From the NCBI GenBank assembly GCA_003290165.1, contig QNQO01001167.1, forward strand, positions 1-64,000: a DNA stretch of 64,000 nucleotides. The letters run 5' to 3'. Below, piece after piece: positions 54,183 to 64,000 of the stretch. Positions within the stretch are counted from its first letter, which is position 1; each line of letters opens with the position of its first letter. Under the pieces are notes generated by a model. That model was not told where the DNA came from and ran no database searches. It worked only from the letters and a program-made list of their open reading frames with translations. The translations under genes and the position numbers were made by a program. The stretch comes from Berberis thunbergii. Its lineage: Eukaryota; Streptophyta; Magnoliopsida; Ranunculales; Berberidaceae.

Positions 54183-56735
54183 TTAATAACCAAACTTCCT
54201 AACTAACCACGCTTTTTTTTTTTCTCGAGGGTTTGGAGATAAAAAATGCTGATCAAAGTTGGTTTCCTCTCAAACAAGTCTACAACATCTAAGAACTTCG
54301 GCATTGAGATGTTCGGAACAACTCTTAAACTTGAAGTCAATCGATCCCAATTGTCTCCCTTCAACGAGTTAGCAATCTCCTTATCTACCTTCGCCAACAA
54401 ATTGTGTTTGGAATTGAACTCTTCATCAAATGACAATCTCTTACCCTTCTCAGAAGAGACGTGTTGATTCATGGATGAAGATCCAGAAGAGCCAGATGCA
54501 TGATCATTCAAATCCATCACATTTTTACATAACATAAACAAATCTTTAGCATTTTCTGTACATAACACAAAATTTTGTCAACAAGAATTAAAAATCAAAC
54601 AACAAAGATGATCTAAATATCAGATGCAATTTTAGAAGTTTGGTGGATGTTATGAAGTTCTCAAGAGAATGAACTAAATCAACAAGGAAACAAAGAAACA
54701 AACTTAACATCACATTTCTGTCTCAAAAGAATGCGGGAGAGTCAGATTCCGTTATATAATATATATATAAAAGTTGATGCCCCGTCAACCCCTTGGCTTG
54801 TGAAAAAAAGTCTAAAATTTAGGTTTGGAATACATGATAGACACACTTTTTGATAACTATGTTTCCGTCCCATAAAGTACATCCAAAAAACTTATATAAA
54901 AATTTTATATTTGTGCAAACTACTACATGAGCCTAATGCAAGTGCATATACACGTCAACAGTTACTGATCTATTTCTTTTGATTGAAAGAAGCAGAAACA
55001 ATCTAGCTCTGAACATCCATAATATACACCCATAAATAACATAGTTACTTCTCAATGCAAAAGAAACACAAGCATCGACTCGATGAAACAAACCAAGAAC
55101 TTGAAGGGCACAAGCCTAATAACCCTCACATCTGAACAAAACACCAATCACACAGAGTTCAAACCAATATTGGGATAAACTTTGAATCATATTATCATAA
55201 CTCAGCTAAATCATGACAACAAACCCATAATTTCCGCTCCGCCGTTCTATTAGGTAAATGTCATTGAAACTTGACCTTAAAATTTATGGTTTCAACATGA
55301 ATCACCAACAAAAGTACCGTTTCGATCCCAAATGCTAAAATTACAATAACAACTACAATCCATTGCCTTAAAAGTTCAGAATTTTACATAATTGTAACAT
55401 TAAAAAAAAATTAAAAAAAAAATTAGCAATTTGAATCAGTACCTAAATTCAATCTCCACAGATACCCATTGTATGAGTTTGAAACAATCCCATTGCAGAA
55501 AACGAATAAATAAGTAGGGATGAAATTACTTACGAGTTTGCAAGGGACGCCCAACATCCAACACTGCTTGACTTGCATCCCGTGTCAACAAATTTGACTT
55601 GCATCCCGTTTCAACATATTTGACTATACAGCATTGATAATCAAGAAATATAGTTAATTGCCTTAAAAGTTCAGAATTTTACATAACTGTAACATTAAAA
55701 ATAAAAATTAAAAAAAAAATTAGCAATTTGAATCAGTACCCAAATTCAATCACCACATACACCCATTGCAAGATTTTGAAACAATCCCATTGCAGAAAAC
55801 AAATAGAAATGAAATTACTTGCGTGTTTGCAAGGGAGACCCTACATCCAACACTCCTTGACTTGCATCCCGTTTTAACATATTTGACCATACAGCATTGA
55901 AAACATGGAAATGCTTTGTAATTTAAAATCATTGTCTTAAACTTTCTTGAACTGTCCCTTATGCTAAAGTGACTTCATTATGATAATCCATATTGCCTCT
56001 CTCTCTCTCTCTCTCTACCCTGTCCTAAAGCTTGACATATGATTAAGCTTCTTCAAACTCATTATAAACAAGCCACATAACGAGGGTGTAGTTTGAGAAC
56101 AGGCAAGTGCATTATGCATAGTTTGTAAATGATAGAACTGGGATGAGCCCCCAGCTAGTAGATACAAACCAACACATTTTTCTATCTACATCATTGATTA
56201 GTTCAATACTAATGTAGGAGAGAATTCAACTTATCCCAAGTTGTGAACTTCAGCCTCCTACAAGCATACCACCTTGACAGATTGATAATCTCACACACCA
56301 AACAGTAGGAGAATATTGAAGTCATGAGACTTCAAAAAATCTCCAAAAACATATGTGGTTATCAGTTCCATATCATCCTCACAAATCAAACAATACAAAG
56401 ATCACTAAACATTGAAGTTGATTCATTAACTACATATTTTACTTGTTAAGATGATACCATACATATGTTGATAAAATTAGTAGGACCATCAAATATTAGC
56501 AACAAAGATGATACATATGTTGATAAAAATATATAAATAAAAATAACCAATTTTGATGGCAGTAGGACTGTTGCTTGCATCCACCCATTTGACTCCATGA
56601 TGAACAACATTTCCTCCACCCCTTAACAGAAGCAGCACATGTATAGTAGGATGATAATTACCGACGTACATGGCATCAATTGTCTCTTGATCTCCATATT
56701 CCAATACTTCACTTTGAATCAATCTTATTAAAGAG
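54183..56735 (-). pseudogene. Tandem ubiquitin-like protein, copy C (truncated)
   Basis: Only the 3' end of exon 1 remains (about 56548-56735: LIRLIQSEVLEYGDQETIDA, PTIHVLLLLRGGGN, KWVDASNSPTAIK). Ubl1 and most of Ubl2 are gone, replaced by unrelated sequence. The Gly-Gly end (LLRGGGN) is well kept. Exon 2 (54183-54521) has lost its acceptor in a roughly 27-bp deletion and has a frameshift near the end (FYLQTLEKKKK). The locus is non-functional. Confidence 0.85.
55385..55925. repeat. Local duplication inside the copy C intron
   Basis: AAAAGTTCAGAATTTTACATAA through CATCCCGTTTCAACATATTTGAC (about 55370-55630) is repeated at about 55660-55890. The corresponding intron of copy D has one version only. 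Confidence 0.75.
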
Positions 56736-56759
56736 ATTTTCACAGTTCTGTTTGAAAGG

Positions 56760-57105
56760 AAATCTTTCTCTTTGTATTTCACAGATCTTCTACCACATTA
56801 TTTCAGAGTTTTTGTTTTGAATTTTATACATTGTATTGGTGATTTTGAGCAAAAAAGATATTAAGGGCGGATAGTATTCCGTTCATCAACAGTGCATTTG
56901 ATTGAACGAGACAGATAAGAATTCAGGGTTGTTTTATCCTAGGGACGGGGGGCTATCAGACTGCTTGTACACTTTTGGACAGAGCCGCGAAACATCTTAA
57001 AGAGAGTGATTTAGTCCGCGACTCATCCCAAAAACTTTTGATAACTTCGTTTCTGTTTTTTAATTTGCATCACTACATTTTCAACAAGTGGTACACCCTT
57101 CCCCC
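56760..57105. other. Junction between units C and D
   Basis: Unrecognised sequence. It lies where copy C loses its 5' exon. Confidence 0.4.
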
Positions 57106-57565
57106 TCGTTGGTTTCCTCGCCCCTTTCCTCGACAATAAGAAAGGTTCCTTATTGTGATTTCATATTTTTTCATCACTTGGTTTCATATAATATTTTATT
57201 ACACTACAATAATTAAGGGCTAGACTCGAAAAGACAACAATTAGTATTTTTCATAATTTAGTTGATGTGCTTGGTCTTTCAAATGTGTTAGATTGGACAT
57301 AGTAGGTTAGTTTTTAAATAAATGTTATTTGGTCATGATCATCTTCTCTTGAAAGAGAATATAACTATACGAAAAAATAGGTATGTAACTTTTGCTTTTG
57401 GTTTTTGTAGTGATATAGAGTTGTATAAAAATGTTAATTATTTATTCCCCGATTAGGCAATCTGCATCATCATCTGTTTTCTTTTAATATATGTTGTATC
57501 AATCTTTGTTGTTATTTGCATATTTGTTTGTATTTTGAATGAATGAATAAAGAGTGATGTTACGG

Positions 57566-57667
57566 TGCATGGGTACCTTGTTTGGTTTTGTGTTTGGTGG
57601 TGTCAGACACCATAGATATATTTTGAGATAGGAGTTAACACAACACCAGGCAAGGTACCAGTGCACC
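57566..57667. mobile_element. Short MITE with GTGCAC termini, copy 2
   Basis: Left arm GGTGCATGGGTACCTTG, right arm complement GGTGCACTGGTACCTTGCC, then GTTGTG. TTA lies near both ends. Confidence 0.65.
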
Positions 57668-57714
57668 TTAACATTTTCCATATACAAAAGCTCAAAGTTT
57701 GACTTGCCTTCTAA

Positions 57715-58018
57715 AAATTGACATTTTTGTAATAACCTCAAAACTAATATCACTTTTGAATTATAACAGTTCACCAAACAATTGTATGCATTTTTACAAA
57801 CAAAGTGATACAATAATTGTATCACCATGAAGAGTATGGTGCTACAAGTGATACTATTCATGGTGATCTGATTTATTGTATCATTTTTTTGTGTAACTGT
57901 TTTTCATTTTTTTAACTGAATTTAATTTTGACTTGAAATTGTTTGGTGAATTGTTACAGCTTAAAAGTGTTACTGTTTTGGTAATTGTTACAAAAATACC
58001 AATTTAGTATCGTGTTGG
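57715..58018. mobile_element. CACTA MITE relative, empty-site copy
   Basis: ATTGACATTTTTGTAATAAC to ACCAATTTAGTATCGTG. It reads GTTACTGTTTTGGTAATTG where unit C has the gypsy element, so it shows the pre-insertion sequence. Confidence 0.8.
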
Positions 58019-59221
58019 AGAGAGAAAGAGATAGAGAGTAGTAGAAAAGCATCATGAAGGGAAAATGCATTCCACTTAAAAAATCTTCTTGTAAGTAACC
58101 GTATCATTGATAACTGCTATTGATACATAGATTGAGCCAATGAAACACATTGATCAACAAATCAATTACACAAAGTTGTCTAGAGCAACAGTTGTGTTGT
58201 AGTTATTATCACCATTGAAGTCGAAGGTGCGGGTCTGAGTCAAACCTTGTTGAAATTAGGAAGTTTATTTGATGATGGAGGATTGACTTTTAAGTGCAAA
58301 GCCCCTTTTCTTTGAGGCTCACTTCCACCAAACCTCCCTTCTTCAACTCCATTCACTTCTTCAACTCTATTCATGTTGTTTTGCTCCTCCTTTTTCTTTT
58401 TGTTGCTCCTCCTAATTACTTACTTGGTTCACAAAGAGATACACACAAGAAAAAGAACTAGAATTGGGAGAGAAGGAGAGATTGATGAATGAAGAAAACA
58501 AATTTCTTAGGTTATTTCGCAACACCAAGTAATGGCTCTGCTCTGCTGCGTTGGGTAATATATACATCGACTCAAATCACTACCTAATAAGGATTTAGGA
58601 AGCTTTCTAATACACTCACTTTGATCCAATGGGATGGGTTTGGAGAGAGTGGTGTTTTGCAGAGTGGTTGAAGAAGGAAGAAATGGAGAAGATGGGTAGA
58701 TTTTTTTTTTCAACTATATAGTTACCTCGAGATTATTATTAGGCATTTAGATGGTTTTTTATGTGAATTTTAGATGCATTCATGCTGTATTTTATTCAAT
58801 AAAATAAGATTAACCAGTCAATGTGATTGACCTAACAAATCAGTTAGAAAACGAGAGTTAGACTCAATTAAAATTTTGGATTAGGATCAAACTCTATTAA
58901 GTATGAACTAATGAGGGCCAACTAAAAATCCTTTTTTAATGATGAATTTGCTTGAGGCCCAAGTTGTTATTATATCAAATAAATGGAACATACGTTGTAT
59001 AGAGAAAGTAGATACATATAGCCTATATATCAACCATCAAGACTAAAACACAAAATATTATAAAACATATGAACCAAAAAAAGATTATCCAAAGATATTA
59101 CATATTACAATGCCATGTAGAATATCTATTACACATTTAACATTGAGCTTTTGTGACTAATGCAAATCACCCAAAAACATACACCAATCATATACTTTGT
59201 AATTAAGTTTATCTAAATCTC

Positions 59222-61249
59222 TTAATAACCAAGCTTCCTTACTAACCACGCTTCTTTTTCTTGAGGGTTTAGAGATAAGAAAATGCGGATCAAAGTTGGT
59301 GTCTCCTCAAACAATTCTACAACATCTAAGAACTTCTTCATTGAGATGTTTGGAACAACTCTTAAACTTGAAGTCAATCGATCCCAATCGTCTCCCTTCA
59401 ACGAGTTAGTAACCTCCTTGTCTACCTTTGCCAACAAATTGTGTTTGAAATTGAACTCTTCATCAAATGACAATCTTTGACACTTTTCAGAAGAGCGAGA
59501 TGCATGATCATTTGAATCCATCACATTGTTATCATCAGCATCACCTGTTACATAACATAAAGTCATAAACAAATCTGTAACATTATTTGTACATAACACA
59601 ATTTTGTCAACAAGAGTAAAAATCAAACAACAAAGACGATCTAAAGTACATCCAAAAAAAATTATATCTTTATGCAAACTACTACATGAAACATTAGACA
59701 TGGAGCCTAATGCAAGGGCGGACATGGAACCTAATGCAAGGGCATATACACATCAACAATTACTGATCTATTTCTTTTGATTGAAAGAAGCAAAAACAAT
59801 CTAGTTTTGAACATTCATAATATACACTCATAGATAACATAGTTACTTCTCAATGTAGAAGAAACACAAGCATCGACTCGATGAAACAAACCAAAAACTT
59901 GAAGGGCACAAGCCTAGTAACCCTGACATCTGAACAAAACATCAATCACACAGAGTTCAAACCAATATTGGCACAAACTTTGAATCATATTATCATAACT
60001 CAGCTAAATCATGACAACAAACCCACAATTTTCGCTCCCCCGTTCTATTAGGTAAATGTCATTGAAACTTAACCTCAAAATTTATGGTTTCAACATGAAT
60101 CAGGACCAACAAAAACACCATTTTGATCCCAAGTGCTAAAATTACAATGACGAAACTAATTATAACTACAATCCATTGCCTTAAAAGTTCAGAATTTTAC
60201 ATAATTGTAACAATAAAAATAATTTTTTTTTAAAAAGTAGCAATTTGAATCAGTACCCAAATTCAATCTCCACATACACCCATTGCAAGATTTTTAAACA
60301 ATCCCATTGCAAAAAAACAAATAGAGATGAAATTACTTGCGTGTTTGGAAGGGAGGCCCAACGTCCAACACTCCTCGACTTGCATCCCATTTTAACATAT
60401 TTGACTATACAGCATTGATAATCAAGAAATATAGTTAATTGCCAAGAAACAGGTTTTGAAACATGGAAATGCTTTGTAATTTAAAATCATTGTCTTAAAT
60501 TTTCTTGAACTGTCCCTTATGCTAAAGTGACTTCATTATGATAATCCATATTGCCTCTCTCTCTCTCTCTCTCTACCCTGTCCTAAAGCTTGACATATGA
60601 TTAAGCTTCTTCAAACTCATTATAAACAAGCCACATAACGAGGGTGTAGTTTGAGAACAGGCAAGTGCATTATGCATAGTTTGTAAATGATAGAACTGGG
60701 ATGAGCCCCCAGCTAGTAGATACAAACCAACGCATTTTTCTATCTACATCATTGATTAGTTCAATACTAATGTAGGAGAGAATTCAACTTATCCCAAGTT
60801 GTGAACTTCAGCCTCCTACAAGCATACCACCTTGACAGATTGATAATCTCACACACCAAACAGGGGAAATTGAAGTCATTGAGACTTCAAAAAATCTCCA
60901 AAAACATGTGATTATCAGTTCTATATCATCCTCACAAATCAAACAATACAAAGATTACTAAACATTGAAGTTGAATCATTAACTACATATTTTACTTGTT
61001 AAGATGATACCAACATATGTTGATAAGCCGTGTTGAGTGTGGAACTGTCTTGGATGTTGTAGTAGCTTAGTGTTTTTCCTTCTTCTAGTATTGTTCCATG
61101 GAAAACCAGATCCAATTCATCCATAGGAATTTCTTTTCCTTCTTCTCTGTTTTTTATAACATTTTTGACATTTTTAATCGTGCTGCTGGAGTTCTGAATT
61201 TCCAGAGTAATCGATGCTTTGCAGCTGCAATATGCACAATGATCTGCAT
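59222..61249 (-). pseudogene. Tandem ubiquitin-like protein, copy D (truncated)
   Basis: The exon 1 fragment (about 61025-61249) keeps the MQIIVHI start, then a 1-base deletion, then MDELDLVFHGTILEEGK and SYYNIQDSSTLNT. All of Ubl2 is lost. Exon 2 (59222-59544, acceptor GTAACAG) is fully open to WLVRKLGY and differs from copy B by whole codons. The C-terminal domain is again the best-preserved part. Confidence 0.85.
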
Positions 61250-61436
61250 GGTTTCAATACCTCCCTTCCCTTTGCTCCTCTTCTGTGTATGCTGAAAATG
61301 AAAGTCCCATCTACGACTGATGAAGGTATAGACTTTTCAGCTTCACCATTGACGAAATATATTTTTTAATTTTAAGTTGGAGCTGATGAAGATATATTAT
61401 ATATCTTTTTATTTTAATAATATGGATTTTACTTAT

Positions 61437-61577
61437 AATGTCTAGTACTATCACACCCCAAAACTTTGCAAAAGGCATTGACTTTTTGACATTTTCATTT
61501 CTGCTGAAAAATAGGTACCATCATTTTCTAGTGTATAAAGGACACCAACAATATAAATTTAAACTCAAAAAATCCTC
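61437..61577 (+). repeat. Dispersed repeat shared with 24340-24480
   Basis: CTATCACACCCCAAAAC, TTGCAAAAGGCATTGA, GGTACCATCATTTTCTA. Confidence 0.6.
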
Positions 61578-61690
61578 TCCCTCCTTTTTTTTTTTTTTTT
61601 TTAAAGCAACCGTGCCGCCGGTGGGTATAGAACCCAAGACATAGGGTTTAAATCACCACAGCCTTTACCATCCAACTAGGCTACCATTAG
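61578..61690 (-). mobile_element. tRNA-derived SINE, same family as 20262
   Basis: T tract (tail), then GTGCCGCCGGTGGGTATAGAA (box B complement region) and CCATCCAACTAGG (box A complement). Confidence 0.7.
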
Positions 61691-62186
61691 CCTATCATTC
61701 ATCTCTTATCTCTAAGGAACAAAACCACCATCACATCGCCTCCTCGGTTGACCACACCTCTTTTCTCATCTCTTACACTTCTCATATATTTCTCTTCTTC
61801 ACATTTCTTCTCAGAAACAATAACAGGGATGAAGCAATAGCAACCACATTACCCTGCCAGTCGCACCGCTGGCCTTCTTATTTCTTCCTCTTCTTCTCCA
61901 TTGTTTTTTCCTTTGCAAGGGCAAAAAATTTTGATCCTCACACAGGCCTCTGCGAGTGAAGAACTCGTCCCTGCAGAGTCATTCGCAAGGATGGATTCTC
62001 CACTCAGAGATGCTTGTGCGAGTGCAAAGAGAAAAAAACACAGAGAATAATGCGAGGTCGGGGAGGGGTGGTACGGCCGATAGTGGGGTGGTTGTTGTTT
62101 CTTGCATGGAGATTTGGAGGAGGACATATACATGTCTTAGCCAGCCGGATATGTTGTTGTTGGTAAGGAAGAAAATGTATGCAAAA
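61691..62186. other. No recognised gene
   Basis: Resembles 29260-29500 in part. Confidence 0.35.
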
Positions 62187-62580
62187 TGAAGAAGTCACTG
62201 TATAAGTTGAAGCAATCTTCGAGGCAGTGGTACATGAGGTTTGATACTTTTATGATTGAGATCCTTGTGTATTCACACAGAAGCTCAGTGATAGGTTTTT
62301 CGTGTTTCTCTTACTTTATGTTGATGATATGCTCATTGCTGCGAAGAACATGAAAGAAATTGATAAATTGAAGTTGAAACTTAGCATGGAGTTTGAGATG
62401 AAAGATTTTGGCTCAGCAAAGAAGATACTTTGGATGGAGATAGTGAGAGATAGGAAGAAAGGTAGACTGACATTGTCTCAGAGACAATACTTAAAGAAGG
62501 TTATTCACCGTTTTGACATGGATACGTCTAACCTGGTAAGTACTCATTTGGCTGCTCACTTTAAGTTCTCATTTGTTTAC
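62187..62580 (+). pseudogene. Ty1/copia reverse transcriptase fragment
   Basis: MKKSLYKLKQSSRQWYMRFD (RT block), a frameshifted stretch, then FLLLYVDDMLIAAKNMKEID with the catalytic YVDD, LKLSMEFEMKDFGSAKKILW and MDTSNLVSTHLAAHFK. Different from the copia lineage at 1-3019 (YVDDMLIAA against YVDDILITG). No LTR or other pol part nearby. Homology stops abruptly at 62575, where sequence shared with blocks A and B begins. Confidence 0.88.
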
Positions 62581-62850
62581 AATACATTGTCACTGACCAA
62601 TTAATCGGTGAGTTTTGAAAGCATTAATCCCTAGATCAGCCAGAAGCCGAAGATTACTCAGCCAAGAGATTATTCAAACGATTAATCGAAACATTGTAAC
62701 GCTCTACTAGCAAGAAAAAATTAATCGCCAATTAATCACTAATTAATAACATAGTATACATAGTTAACCATCAAAACTAAAACATAAATAATCATAAAAC
62801 ATATGAACAAAAATAAATTACCCAAAGTTATTACATACTGGGTAGTTAAA
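62568..62850. repeat. Partial copy of the ATTAATCG-rich stretch of blocks A and B
   Basis: TCATTTGTTTACAATACATTG to AAACATAAATAATCATAAA matches 21525-21750 and 42740-42980. Confidence 0.75.
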
Positions 62851-64000
62851 TCATATATTTTTAAAATTTAATTATAGTCATATACAAAAATAAATAATTA
62901 ATCAAAATACTATAAATTTTTAATTATATTACTTCACTAATTCATACAGTGAACTTAATTTTGTAGGTTGGAACTAGTTACATGGGCTGCTTGTTTAGGA
63001 ACAATAACAAAAAACAAGCATTGTGCATTTGCAAGGAATGAGCAAATTTGAACATCGGAAATAATAACATGGCATATCCACAAATAAAATATAGACACTG
63101 AAATGGGGGTTCAATCAGAGGCTCGTGATGCTCAAATTACAGAAAAAAAAAACACAGAAAAAAGGAAGAATAAGAGATCTGAAATAAAGAATTTTCAACA
63201 TCAGAAATTAGACATGTTATACCCACAGAGCATGGCATATGGTATACCCATAGAACATGGCTTGTGATGGCTAAATTTTATCTTAAAAAACACTAAAAAA
63301 GGAATAAGAGATCTGAAACAAAGAAGAAGAAGAAGAGATCCAACATACTTTTGATTTGGTTTGAAGGAAGGTAGGAAAAGGGAGAGTGATCCTGATCTGC
63401 TTCTTCTTCTTATTTGGTTCTTCTTCCCCTTTCTTCTTCAGTTCTTTTTCTCCGAGTATACCTGTTTTACTGAATCGTTGCACGAAATCAACAAAAAAAA
63501 ATCAACCTGTTTTGCTCTGCCGAAAGAAGAAAAAAAAATGGAAGAAGAAGAGATCTGAAATAACAAGAAGGGATCTGAAAAAAGAAGAATAACAAATCTG
63601 AAAGAAGAAGCATTGATTAGTTTTACATATCTTGAAGGAGGGAGGAAAAAAGAATTGTTGCAGTCACTCAGCTCCTTCAGTTCTTTTTTTCCAAGGTACT
63701 TTTTTTTTTCTTCTTCTTTTTCTTAATCTTCATTTCTTCTTCTTTTTCTCAATCTTCATTTCTTATTCGTTGTTCGTTCTTTGTTGTTCATTCTTCTTCC
63801 TTCATTCCTCTTCTTTTCTTTCAATCTCTACAAAAATGAATTGATTAGGATAAAGACGATAAATCGGCGAGTCAACTCGGTCGATTATGCAGTGACTCGT
63901 CGATTTTGGCTGATTTATCTGAGTCTTTGAAGGCCTAGCGAGTTTACTCAACTAGAAACGGTCTAGTCCTGTTTTTTGATTAATGGCCGATTTAATACCA
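62851..64000. other. AT-rich and purine/pyrimidine-rich low-complexity DNA
   Basis: 63280-63850 alternates GAA/GAAGAAG-rich and TTC/CTT-rich tracts. Open frames here are compositional. GATCTGAAA recurs. No gene recognised. Confidence 0.45.

Larger units (their letters stand above)
57110..61430 (-). repeat. Duplicated unit D (uninterrupted partner of C)
   Basis: Collinear with 47190-56460 without the gypsy insertion. It includes the GTGCAC MITE (57566-57667), a CACTA MITE relative (57715-58018), a spacer, exon 2, intron and exon 1 of copy D. Confidence 0.85.

Noticed and set aside
63283..63844. Lys/Glu-rich and Phe/Ser-rich open frames
   Set aside because: Composition of GAA and TTC repeats; no start context or domain.

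Overview
This window is a stretch of plant nuclear DNA, most likely from a eudicot. The grounds are GT-AG introns, plant-type Ty1/copia and Ty3/gypsy retrotransposons, a FAR1-type Mutator transposase, CACTA termini, tRNA-derived SINEs, and fragments of plant families (BURP domain, plant-type aspartic protease, clathrin heavy chain, RabD/Rab1 GTPase). It is a gene-poor region built from nested transposable elements, captured gene fragments and a tandemly duplicated ubiquitin-like gene family. I see no tRNA or rRNA gene, CRISPR array or bacterial-type operon.

Layout. (1) 1-3019: 3' part of a copia element (integrase, reverse transcriptase, RNase H, 213-bp LTR) with one frameshift. (2) 3387-15108: a Mutator-like element (MULE) bracketed by a 9-bp direct repeat. 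It holds a broken FAR1/MULE transposase, a GC-rich hairpin, phosphofructokinase-like exon scraps, an antisense RNase H1 N-terminal-domain ORF and subterminal tandem repeats. A young gypsy chromovirus (7222-12858) with near-identical 480-bp LTRs is inserted in it. (3) 15875-19097: clathrin heavy chain exons with one aspartic-protease exon among them, next to a CACTA-type end with subterminal repeats. (4) 20260-25360: SINE, ubiquitin-like pseudogene copy A, a complete 309-bp CACTA MITE and a further CACTA end. (5) 25360-36900: mostly unrecognised AT-rich DNA with MITEs, a degenerate multi-Ubl gene (30517-31555), and BURP and TatD-DNase fragments. (6) 37181-42035: Rab1 fragments and a second CACTA end, which abuts and interrupts the gag of an Athila-like gypsy element whose primer site and putative 5' LTR follow. 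(7) 42070-61430: three more ubiquitin-like gene blocks (B, C, D). Block C carries a decayed minus-strand gypsy element; block D preserves the corresponding empty site. (8) 61435-64000: SINE, a lone copia RT fragment and low-complexity DNA.

The only locus that looks intact as a host gene is the two-exon minus-strand gene at 43133-45212. It would encode 309 aa: two ubiquitin-like domains in tandem, a spacer and a conserved C-terminal domain that I cannot assign to a family. Four relatives in the window are broken in different ways. I consider this family, and the two CACTA ends that sit beside mosaics of host gene fragments, the most interesting content.
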